The notes under the pieces are model-generated. The model searched no databases. It saw only the letters and a program-made list of their open reading frames with translations, and was not told where the DNA came from. The translations under genes and the position numbers were made by a program. Below, in pieces: positions 1 through 5,198 of a stretch of 5,943 nt of DNA. Positions within the stretch are counted from its first letter, which is position 1; each line of letters begins with the position of its first letter. This stretch comes from Candidatus Eiseniibacteriota bacterium (GTDB lineage Bacteria; Eisenbacteria; RBG-16-71-46): assembly GCA_005893365.1 (NCBI GenBank), contig VBPB01000380.1:5398-11340 (forward strand), in the 5' to 3' direction.

Positions 1-941
1 CTCGTGCTGCGCATGATCGCGCAGACGCTCGTGCTCAGCGGCGAGGCGTACTTGATCATCCGGCGCGGTCGGCGAACCGGTCGCGTCGCGGAGCTGTGGC
101 CGGTCGAGCCCTCGCGCGTCTCGCGCGTGTGGGCCGACGGCTCGCTGTTCTACGACGTGTCGCCCGGCGCGGTCGGAGAGCCCGAGCGGCTCACTCCCGC
201 CGACGTGGTGCGGATCTACCGACCGCGACCCGACGACTTGATGGAGGCGTATGGGACGGCGGCGCTCGTTTGGGATGAGGTGCTCGCCGAGCAGGGCTGG
301 AGTCAGTCGGTGCGCAAGTGGTTCACGAACGATGCGCGGCCGAGCACGGTCCTGGAGATGCCCGAGGACTCCGAGAGCTGGTACCGGGCGGAGGGCATCT
401 TCGAGCAGCTCTCGCGCGACTGGCAGGCGCGTGGTCGCGGCGCGAGGGCGCACTCTTCTCTGTGCCCGTCCCGCTTCCGCCCGGCGCGAAGCTGCGCGAG
501 CTGGCAGGGCTCGGCAGCGCCGAGAATCTCGGCCCCACCGAGACCGCGCTGCGGAACAAGATCATGGCGGCCGTCGGCACGCCCGGGTTCTTGGTCGGGT
601 TCGCGGCCGAGGCGAACCGCGCGAGCGCGGAGGCGGCGCTGTGGGCGTTCGACTTCGCGAGCGTGGCGCCCTGGGCGCAGCTAATCACCGACGCGATCAA
701 CTACCAGCTCGGCGACGAGTTCGACGGCGAGCGCGTGCAGTTTGCCGAGTGGATCTGGCGCGACCGGCTGGCCGAGAGCGAAATCGACGAGCGGCTGCTG
801 ACGCATCTCGTGATCTCGCCGAACGAGGCGCGCGCCAAGCGGAACATGGCGCCGGCCGCGTGGGGTGATCTGCCGGTCGGCCAGCAGCAGGACGTGCCCT
901 ACGACGGCACGCGGACGCCCGAGCGTCCGACGGAGGGATAG
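1..941 (+). pseudogene. HK97-type phage portal protein, 5'-truncated by window edge and frameshifted
   Basis: Portal proteins form the dodecameric ring at one capsid vertex through which DNA is packaged. The reading frame is already open at base 1 and the first residues (LVLRMIAQTLVLSGEAYLII) match the 'G-AYL' strand region of HK97/SPP1-type portals, so the true start lies left of the window. Frame 1 carries the gene to about 430-450. The homologous continuation (PPGAKLRELA, then ALRNKIMAAVGTPGFLVGF, then APWAQLITDAINYQLGDEFD, then the C-terminal ISPNEARAKRNM) lies in frame 3 and stops at 939-941. One missing base in the 430-455 stretch explains the break. About 310 codons are visible, against roughly 400 in the family. 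The stop is immediately followed by the protease ATG, the usual portal-protease-capsid order. Identity is clear. Whether the frameshift is real decay or a consensus error cannot be told from here. Confidence 0.87.
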
Positions 942-944
942 ATG
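932..944 (+). promoter_or_regulatory. Shine-Dalgarno and start of the prohead protease
   Basis: GGAGGG at 932-937 lies 4 nt before the ATG at 942 and inside the last codons of the portal gene, whose TAG (939-941) abuts the ATG. This fixes the protease start and suggests translational coupling of portal and protease. Confidence 0.65.
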
Positions 945-1436
945 CAGCTACAGGCACTCATTCGCAGCGCGGAGGCGGACGCGGACGGGCTCGTGTGGTT
1001 CCGCGCGACCAGCGAGGCGAAGGATCGACACGGGACCGTGATCGAGTCCGCGGGCGTCGATGTCGAGCCGTTCCTCCGAAATCCGGTCGTCGGGTGGGGT
1101 CACCGCGCGATCCGTGGCGGCGATCCCGAGGACGTGCTCGGGCGCGTCGACTCGATCGAGCGCGGGGCCGACTTCATCGACGTGGGCGTGCGCTTCGCCG
1201 AGCACGAGCGCGCGGCGCTCGTGTCGAAGCTCGTGCGCGACGGGTTCCTGTCGGCGGTGTCGGTCGGAATCCTGCCCAAGAAGACGACGACGAAGAAGGT
1301 GAGCGGCGCGAACACGCCCGTGATCGAGCGCAGCGAGCTGCTCGAAATCTCCGTCGTGCCGGTCGGATCGAACCCCGAGGCGCAGCGGCTCCTGCGCGAC
1401 ATGGTCGGGGGCGACGCCTCCGAGGAGGTAGAAGAG
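942..1436 (+). CDS. HK97-family prohead (capsid maturation) protease
   Basis: Members of this family (peptidase U35/S78) cleave the N-terminal scaffold domain of the capsid protein during head maturation. The start at ATG 942 is chosen for its Shine-Dalgarno and its abutment to the portal stop. Family marks in order: an early beta strand with a DRHGTVIES segment; NPVVGWGH, with the likely catalytic His (about residues 46-53); an ERGADFIDVGVRF strand; DGFLSAVSVGILP, with the likely nucleophilic Ser; and ELLEISVVPVGSNPEAQRLL, the hallmark end of the fold. The fold is complete by about residue 150. The frame does not stop there: it runs through an acidic linker (EEVEE) and through the capsid ATG at 1437, and ends out of register at 1709. 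I place the functional end at 1436. A protease-capsid fusion is the alternative. The last 186 bases are part of the perfect duplication. Confidence 0.88.
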
Positions 1437-1449
1437 ATGGACGCAACCG
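1251..1449 (+). repeat. 199-bp perfect direct repeat, copy 1 (native site in protease)
   Basis: Bases 1251-1449 are identical by eye to 1715-1913 (offset 464). The copy covers the protease from its active-site Ser region to its end, the capsid Shine-Dalgarno, the capsid ATG and its first four codons (MDAT). It is the native copy because it continues the protease reading frame from the left without a break. The frame is lost by one base exactly at its right end. Confidence 0.93.
1422..1439 (+). promoter_or_regulatory. Strong Shine-Dalgarno and ATG for the capsid gene
   Basis: GAGGAGG at 1422-1428 stands 8 nt before ATG 1437, a near-ideal ribosome site, and decides the capsid start. It lies inside the open protease frame. 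The ATG is in the same frame as the protease, with no stop between them. The duplication carries a second copy of this site at 1886-1903. Confidence 0.6.
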
Positions 1450-2436
1450 CGACGAGCCGGAGAAGAAGCCGGCGCTCGGCGGCGCGCGCACCACGGAGGC
1501 GGTCGACGCGCTCGCGGGCCGGTGGCTCAAGGCCCGCGCGTTCAACGACTACCAGACCATTCAGGAGATCGCGTCGCAGGACCCGGCGCCCGAGGCCGAG
1601 GTGCGGAACATGCTCTCCGCGAACGCCTACCTGCCGACGGAGGTGTCGAACCAGCTCATCACGCTGGTCGGCTACAGCTCGAAGTTTTTCAACGCGCTGG
1701 GTCGCGTGACGGGCTCGGCGGTGTCGGTCGGAATCCTGCCCAAGAAGACGACGACGAAGAAGGTGAGCGGCGCGAACACGCCCGTGATCGAGCGCAGCGA
1801 GCTGCTCGAAATCTCCGTCGTGCCGGTCGGATCGAACCCCGAGGCGCAGCGGCTCCTGCGCGACATGGTCGGGGGCGACGCCTCCGAGGAGGTAGAAGAG
1901 ATGGACGCAACCGAGTGGTGATCGGGACCACGGGCTCCGGCATCGACCCGACGAGCGGGCTCGCGGACCTGTCCGGCTCGTCGCCGGTCCACGACGACAC
2001 GCCCGGCACGAGCACGGCGGCCGACTTCGTGAACCAGACGGTGGCCGAGTACTTCGCGCTCGACTACCGGGTCCGTCCGCGCGCCACCTGGGTGATCAAT
2101 GCCAGCTACGCGCAGGCGCTCTCCGGGGTGCTCGACTCGACCTCGCGGCCGGTGTTCGCGATCCGCGACTCCGCCCCTGCGGCCACGATCGACGAGGGCG
2201 ACCCGTCGTCCTCGCTGTTCGGGCGCCCTGTGATCGTGTCGAGCGACGTGACGGCGAACACCGCCTACCTGGGCGACCTGTCGCGGTCGCTCATGATCTA
2301 CCTGCGGCAGGGGCTCGTCGCGGAGTCTTCGCGGGACGCCGAGTTCTCGCTCGACAACACGCTGTTCCGGTTCGGGATGCGCTGGGACGTGGCGATCGTC
2401 GAGCCGAACCAGATCAACCGGTACGTGATCTCATAG
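1437..2436 (+). pseudogene. HK97-fold major capsid protein, interrupted and frameshifted
   Basis: This is the coat subunit of the phage head. Part 1 (ATG 1437; frame 2 from about 1450 to 1714) has an acidic/basic leader (DEPEKKPALGG), a helix (TTEAVDALAGRWLKARAF) and the typical N-arm start, LPTEVSNQLITLVGYSSKFF followed by NALGRV. Part 2 (frame 1, about 1915-2436) reads VVIGTTGSGIDP, RVRPRATWVINASY, SSSLFGRPVIVSSD, YLGDLSRSLMIYLRQG, RFGMRWDVAIVEPNQINRYV and TAG. These are the spine/A-domain and C-terminal strands of the fold. Between them the E-loop and P-domain region, roughly 90-100 residues in relatives, is missing and replaced by 199 bp of duplicated protease. Part 1 reads in frame into the duplicate and stops at 1921. 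Part 2 is in another frame. A one-base loss at 1449/1450 also separates the ATG from part 1. As written, no functional capsid subunit can be made. Confidence 0.85.
1715..1913 (+). repeat. 199-bp perfect direct repeat, copy 2 (inserted within capsid gene)
   Basis: This is an exact copy of 1251-1449, flanked on the left by capsid N-arm sequence (GRVTG) and on the right by capsid VVIGTTGSG. It is read in frame 2 from the capsid side and adds 66-67 protease residues (SAVSVGILPKK through EEVEEMDAT) followed by EW and a stop at 1919-1921. It replaces capsid sequence rather than merely interrupting it. No terminal inverted repeats, target-site duplication or transposase are present, so it is not an insertion sequence. 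Either recombination or misassembly could have produced it. Confidence 0.93.
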
Positions 2437-2447
2437 CGGGTCGCCGT

Positions 2448-3035
2448 TCACCTACGCTGGCTCCGAGGCCGCGGGTCGCCGGTAAAATGGTATCCCTTGC
2501 ACTCACGAAACACCCAGGTGGCATTTCTCCACCGCTCGACCAGCCAATCCCAGGGCGACGAGTAGGAAGCTTTCACCCCATAGACGTACTCGCCTTCAAG
2601 AGTCGTTCTATCGCGTCTCGGTGGCCAGGTGGCGAGCATCCCGTCCGGATCCGCGTGCTCCGCAAAGATCATCGCGCCGCTACCTCGCGGATGTTTGTAG
2701 AGGAGCACCCAATCGTCGTTCTCCTTCTTTCTCGCCCAGTCCTCTTCGATTCGCTCGAATCCGATCCGAGTGATCTCCTGGTCGAGGGCCTGTAGCCTTT
2801 CTTGAGGCGAGCCCGCGGTCCGCGAGACGTTCCAAAGAGTGGACCGGCAGTGGTACTCCCACCCAAACCAGCCGACTTCGTGACAGGCGCACTCGTGGCG
2901 TCGGTCTTCCACGTAGTAGGGCTCGCCGTCAAGTTTCAGTTTCTGCAACGCAACCACGTTGCGTGGTGCCACACAGCCGGTGAGCACCGAAGCGACGCAC
3001 AGCGCAGCAAGCGAGAGACGGTTCGCTTCGAACAA
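2448..3035 (-). CDS. Unrecognised lipoprotein, probable TTG start
   Basis: The product is about 195 residues with a classic lipoprotein signal: short n-region with one Arg, hydrophobic core (LSLAALCVASV), lipobox L-T-G-C with the lipidated Cys at residue 21. Val at +2 does not suggest inner-membrane retention. I chose TTG 3035 because GGAGAG lies 5 nt upstream and it gives a normal 20-residue signal. The first upstream ATG (3140) would put 55 residues before the Cys. The mature part has a Cys-rich stretch (HECACHEVGWFGWEYHC), a charged middle (EEDWARKKENDDWVLLYKH) and a Trp-rich end (SSPWDWLVERWRNATWVF). I recognise no family. It is convergent with the capsid gene (11 bp apart), less GC-rich than its neighbours, and lies just inside the tRNA attachment fragment. 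That position suits a cargo (moron-type) gene of the integrated element, but this is inference. Confidence 0.62.
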   Translation of the reverse strand: MFEANRLSLAALCVASVLTGCVAPRNVVALQKLKLDGEPYYVEDRRHECACHEVGWFGWEYHCRSTLWNVSRTAGSPQERLQALDQEITRIGFERIEEDWARKKENDDWVLLYKHPRGSGAMIFAEHADPDGMLATWPPRRDRTTLEGEYVYGVKASYSSPWDWLVERWRNATWVFRECKGYHFTGDPRPRSQRR

Positions 3036-3103
3036 TGGTGCTCTCCGCTGTCGGGCATTGTGAGCCGCCAGAGAATTGTAGTGACTCTGTAGTGACTCGG
3101 TTC
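3036..3103 (-). promoter_or_regulatory. Candidate promoter with tandem 11-bp repeat for the lipoprotein gene
   Basis: On the - strand, TACAAT (3080-3075) fits a -10 hexamer at 5 of 6 positions and lies about 40 nt before the TTG start. Directly upstream, two head-to-tail copies of TGTAGTGACTC (+ strand 3077-3087 and 3088-3098) occupy the spacer/-35 zone, one helical turn apart. No good -35 hexamer is present. This is the pattern of a site bound by an activator or repressor. The Shine-Dalgarno is the complement of 3041-3046. Confidence 0.4.
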
Positions 3104-3220
3104 GATCCGACGCCTTCGAGGCATATCCGTTGATGCTCATGATGCGGGTAAGATCCCCCGCGCAAGCGCGCGAACTACCGGAAGAATCTGCCGATTTCGG
3201 CGCCCTCCCCCGTGCTAGAC

Positions 3221-3236
3221 GATCGGCGCGCCGATC
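3221..3236. repeat. 16-bp perfect palindrome next to the tRNA fragment
   Basis: GATCGGCGCGCCGATC is fully self-complementary. It ends 3 bp before the tRNA-derived segment starts, exactly where the 5' half of the tRNA would be expected. It could be a recombinase or regulator binding site or a junction product. The stretch 3104-3220 between it and the promoter shows no gene I recognise. Confidence 0.6.
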
Positions 3237-3239
3237 TCT

Positions 3240-3284
3240 CTCATAACCCGGAGGTCGGGGGTTCAAATCCCCTCCCCGCTACCA
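3240..3284 (+). tRNA. 3' part of a tRNA-Met (CAT), probable attachment-site copy
   Basis: Bases 3240-3246 form an anticodon loop CTCATAA with anticodon CAT at 3242-3244. They are followed by the 3' strand of an anticodon stem (CCCGG), a variable loop (AGGTC), a perfect T arm (GGGGG, loop TTCAAAT, CCCCT), the 3' acceptor strand CCCCGCT, discriminator A (3281) and encoded CCA (3282-3284). The 5' half is absent. No partner AGCGGGG-like acceptor strand, D arm or 5' anticodon stem lies in the 100 bp upstream. Tyrosine integrases commonly use the anticodon-loop-to-3'-end part of a tRNA as the crossover core. A lone 3' piece is therefore the expected scar at the distal end of an integrated element. 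It is not a functional tRNA gene. Confidence 0.82.
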
Positions 3285-3288
3285 TACG

Positions 3289-3327
3289 AACTCCCGGTTT
3301 CGTCGAGTACGGAGCCGGGAGTTTTTC
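3289..3327 (+). terminator. Rho-independent terminator after the tRNA-Met fragment
   Basis: A perfect 9-bp stem, AACTCCCGG (3289-3297) with CCGGGAGTT (3315-3323), runs into TTTTT. It starts 4 nt after CCA, where a tRNA gene normally has its terminator, so it probably travelled with the tRNA 3' end. Confidence 0.82.
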
Positions 3328-3343
3328 ATCGGGCTGAATCGTC

Positions 3344-3435
3344 GCCACGCCTTCGATTCGCCCGTCGCGGTGCACGCGTTCCGAACCACGAATCCGGCCG
3401 CGGGTAACTCCTCAAGGCGTTGAGGAAGGCGTGGC
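3344..3435. repeat. 11-bp inverted repeat spanning 92 bp with an inner hairpin
   Basis: GCCACGCCTTC (3344-3354) is the exact reverse complement of GAAGGCGTGGC (3425-3435). Inside lie a second pair, GATTCG/CGAATC (3355-3360 and 3389-3394), and a perfect hairpin CCTCAA-GGCG-TTGAGG (3410-3425). No T-run follows, so it is not an obvious terminator. Position beside the tRNA fragment and before an integrase remnant suggests integrase arm sites, unproven. Confidence 0.5.
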
Positions 3436-3521
3436 TTGAGGCGGGCAGATTCGAGAGGCAAATACGACCGGCCCACCAAGTCGGGGCGCTCGCGGTCCGT
3501 GGAATGCAGCCGAAGAAATGA
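3408..3521 (+). pseudogene. Possible scrap of a tyrosine integrase core
   Basis: Frame 3 reads LLKALRKAWLEAGR right after a stop at 3405-3407. This is very close to QALRNVWLEAGR in the C-terminal integrase fragment on the other strand (near 5640-5697). Shortly after it, frame 1 reads PTKSGRSRSV, which resembles the 'TKSGRSR-V' hairpin that follows the first catalytic Arg in these enzymes. The two bits are in the reverse of their normal order and in different frames. They may be remnants of a scrambled integrase. Chance similarity in GC-rich DNA is possible. Confidence 0.25.
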
Positions 3522-3581
3522 GGCCGGCCCAGATGACCACGTCGAGGAGTCGGGAAAGCGATCCGCTGCTCCGACTCGTAG

Positions 3582-4032
3582 TCGAGCGATTCTCTTCGTT
3601 CACGTCCGATCGATCTTCCGGCGTCGCGCGCACCCGGAGCTCGCGTTCACCTGCTCGATTGGTGGTCTGACTTCATCGAGTGCAAGCGGACCGCGAAGAC
3701 AGGTAGGAACACTGCGACGCACTCAGCAGCGGGCATGGAGCGCGAGATCGTCGAAGACAATCCGGTTGAGGGATTGCGCGCGAGCACGCGGCGCAGGAAC
3801 CGGACCCAGGACGGCCGCGCCGAGATCAACGCCGGCTCGAAGATCCATCCGATTGAGCGCCCCGAGGACGTGGCGAAGCTCGTGGCAGCGGCCGAAGCGG
3901 AAGGCGGCGCGAATTACCTCGTTAGGTTGCTCTGTCTCGATGCCGGATTGAGAATCGGCGAATCGACGGCGTTGGCGTGGGCGCACATCGATTGGAACCG
4001 GCCGCGCTTTCAACGTGAGCCGCAGCCATTAG
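3582..4032 (+). pseudogene. Tyrosine recombinase/phage integrase, N-terminal and Arg-box fragment
   Basis: Frame 3 is open from 3582 (TAG at 3579-3581). It shows a core-binding-domain end (MEREIVEDNPVEGLRAS, from ATG 3735), a linker with INAGSKIHPIERPEDVAKLV, and the catalytic-domain opening LVRLLCLDAGLRIGESTALA plus WAHIDW, where the Arg encoded at 3951-3953 is the first catalytic residue. After WNRPR the expected next strand (FNVSRS) appears in frame 1, so there is a frame break near 4008. Everything ends near 4030 at a junction with unrelated DNA. The hairpin, the HxxR, H/W and Tyr motifs are missing, so it cannot recombine DNA. No clear N-terminal arm-binding domain is readable upstream of 3582. 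ATG 3735 is the first in-frame Met, but the homologous reading clearly starts earlier. Confidence 0.75.
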
Positions 4033-4175
4033 ACCCGCTCGGCTAGCGCCGGCATGACGTGCCTCCACGTCACCGCGCTACCGGCCAGGCCGTGGATGAG
4101 CAGGAGCACGGGCCCCTCACCGGCGGCTCGATAGGCGATCCGATCACCGTCGATTTTGATCGCCTGCGGCTCCAT
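4029..4175 (-). pseudogene. Alpha/beta-hydrolase, N-terminal 48 residues only
   Basis: From ATG 4175 the - strand reads MEPQAIKIDGDRIAYRAAGE, then GPVLLLIHGLAGSAVTWRHV and MPALAERV, and stops at 4029. This is the typical first two strands of an alpha/beta-hydrolase with the HG oxyanion-hole motif and the S-x-x-TW helix. Full enzymes have 250-300 residues. The catalytic Ser, Asp and His are all lost. The break lies exactly where the + strand integrase fragment ends, so this is a rearrangement junction. The start overlaps a TGA in TGATG, suggesting it was once coupled to an upstream gene. Substrate cannot be inferred. Confidence 0.75.
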
Positions 4176-4176
4176 C

Positions 4177-4380
4177 AGCGCCCAATGCGATTCGAGTGAC
4201 CAAGCCGTCGCGGTCGACTTCGACGACCGTGGCTCCTTCCAGGTATACGGGGAACCCCGGCCCCTGTTCGACTCCGGCCCTCGGGGCGCGAATTGGCCGA
4301 TCGGCACGGCGGTTTACCCGATGCTCGAGGAGTGCGTCTCGAATAACCCCGAACCGCAACTTGACCTCGGGTGAAAGCCG
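4177..4380 (-). pseudogene. Possible NTF2/SnoaL-like remnant upstream of the hydrolase
   Basis: The - strand frame reads GFPVYLEGATVVEVDRDGLV then TRI at 4183-4253. This looks like the last two strands of SnoaL/NTF2-like small-molecule domains ('G--VVE-D-DG-ITR'). Farther upstream the frame gives RFGVIRDALLEHRVNRRADR, which could be a degraded earlier part, but no convincing whole domain or start is visible. A frame change near 4190 would end it at the TGATG shared with the hydrolase start. This is a weak call resting on one short motif. Confidence 0.3.
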
Positions 4381-4822
4381 GGCACAGCCTCGAGGTCGTT
4401 CAGCGCGTTGATCGGTGCGGCGGAACTCTGTCGGCTGAACGGCTCTGCGCGCGACTGTCATGCCGCGATCGTCGGCTACGACGCGCGTTCCCCGCCCCAC
4501 GGTCGCCCCAGCTCGCCGGTGACTTCTACAAAGCGGCCGCGCCGCGCCACTGCTGCCGCGGGCCCGTGTCACGTCTGCGCCTTGGCCCGGCTCGTGCAGC
4601 GCGATCGGTAGCGACCGATCCCCCCGAGATCGACGCTCCGGCCGGTCCTCCGGTCGACGGGCGGGTTCCTGCAGCCTGCACGCCTAGCAGCGTGCCCGAC
4701 CGAAACTGGAGGGCCGGCTGTGAAACAGCTCGAACCGACCATGGCTTCGGCACTCGCGGAGCCGGGAGGTCGGCGGCGGACGCAGCGCGGGGCGGGTAGG
4801 CTCGGGTGCGAGGAGAAGCGCG
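4381..4822. other. About 440 bp without a recognisable gene; two small inverted repeats
   Basis: Open frames exist on both strands, but they are Arg/Ala/Pro-rich shadows of GC-rich DNA without domains, Shine-Dalgarno sites or sensible starts. The stretch holds GATCGGT-AGCG-ACCGATC (4603-4620) and GCACGC-CTAGCA-GCGTGC (4678-4695). Neither is followed by a T-run. Either could be an operator-like dyad, but I cannot support more than that. A promoter for the lipoprotein gene at 4823 should lie at its right end. No convincing -10/-35 pair is visible. Confidence 0.45.
4603..4620. repeat. 7-bp stem inverted repeat
   Basis: GATCGGT (4603-4609) pairs perfectly with ACCGATC (4614-4620) across AGCG. 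A C-run rather than a T-run follows, so it does not look like a terminator on the + strand. Confidence 0.5.
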
Positions 4823-5056
4823 ATGAGGCAAAGGACGGCAAGGCTCGTGCTCTCGGGTATCTCGCTCGCGCTCACCCTCGGCGGCTGTACGACGACCTAC
4901 ACCGAGTCGGATGTCGCCGCGGAGGAGCAGAAGCAGGACCAGGCGGCGCGGCGCGAGGGGAAGCGCGACGAGCAGATCGACCAGGAAGGGGGTGGCGCGA
5001 ACGCCGAGCAGATGGAGCGTGACCGTCAGGAGGCCGAGCGCGATGCGGAACTCTAG
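4823..5056 (+). CDS. Small charged lipoprotein, 77 residues
   Basis: ATG 4823 has AGGAG at 4811-4815, 7 nt upstream. The N-terminus is a textbook lipoprotein signal: MRQRTAR (basic), LVLSGISLALTL (hydrophobic), lipobox L-G-G-C with Cys22. Thr at +2 suggests outer-membrane sorting in a diderm. The mature 56 residues begin TTTYTES and are then almost entirely charged/polar (EEQKQDQAARREGKRDEQID, then EQMERDRQEAERDAEL), with low complexity that favours helix or coiled coil. No enzymatic motif is present. I do not recognise a named family; small E/Q/R-rich lipoproteins of this kind are common and mostly uncharacterised. It is the only gene in the window that appears intact with start, signal and stop. 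Both flanks are long non-coding stretches, so it seems to stand alone. Confidence 0.72.
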   Translation: MRQRTARLVLSGISLALTLGGCTTTYTESDVAAEEQKQDQAARREGKRDEQIDQEGGGANAEQMERDRQEAERDAEL

Positions 5057-5089
5057 GCCCACGAGCCCATCAGGAGCTGGAACCGACAG

Positions 5090-5111
5090 GGCAGCCGGGC
5101 GGCGCGGTGCC
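5090..5111 (+). repeat. Hairpin downstream of the small lipoprotein gene
   Basis: GGCA-g-CCG (5090-5097) pairs with CGG-TGCC (5105-5111) around GGCGGCG, about 35 nt after the lipoprotein stop. No T-run follows. It may stabilise or weakly terminate the transcript. Between it and the tRNA-like fragment (5112-5198) I see no gene. Confidence 0.3.
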
Positions 5112-5198
5112 TGAGAGACTGTGTTTCTTCCTGGAGACACAACTAGTCGTCGCTTCAAGCTGCCCAGCGCAGCTCGGCGATTACTGTCTCGAGTCGGC

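Noticed and set aside
323..700. - strand frame opposite the portal gene
   Set aside because: Ser/Ala/Arg-rich shadow of the portal coding sequence, no independent support.
1251..1913. Transposon or insertion sequence causing the repeat
   Set aside because: No transposase, terminal inverted repeats or target-site duplication. The repeated unit is simply protease sequence.
3036..3266. ATG 3140 or farther upstream as start of the lipoprotein
   Set aside because: It would put 55 or more residues before the lipobox Cys and place the tandem repeat inside coding sequence. TTG 3035 has a Shine-Dalgarno and a normal signal length. Kept only as an alternative.
3205..3284. A complete tRNA-Met gene
   Set aside because: The T arm, anticodon loop and acceptor 3' strand are perfect, but there is no D arm, no 5' anticodon-stem strand and no complementary 5' acceptor strand in the 76-100 bp window upstream.
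4371..4799. 142-residue frame on the + strand
   Set aside because: Ala/Pro/Arg-rich composition, no start signal, no recognisable motif. Typical chance frame in GC-rich DNA.
4526..5158. Hydrophobic Leu/Val-rich 210-residue frame on the - strand
   Set aside because: It is the antisense of the charged small lipoprotein and GC-rich flank, has no Shine-Dalgarno or domain, and conflicts with a well-supported gene at 4823-5056.
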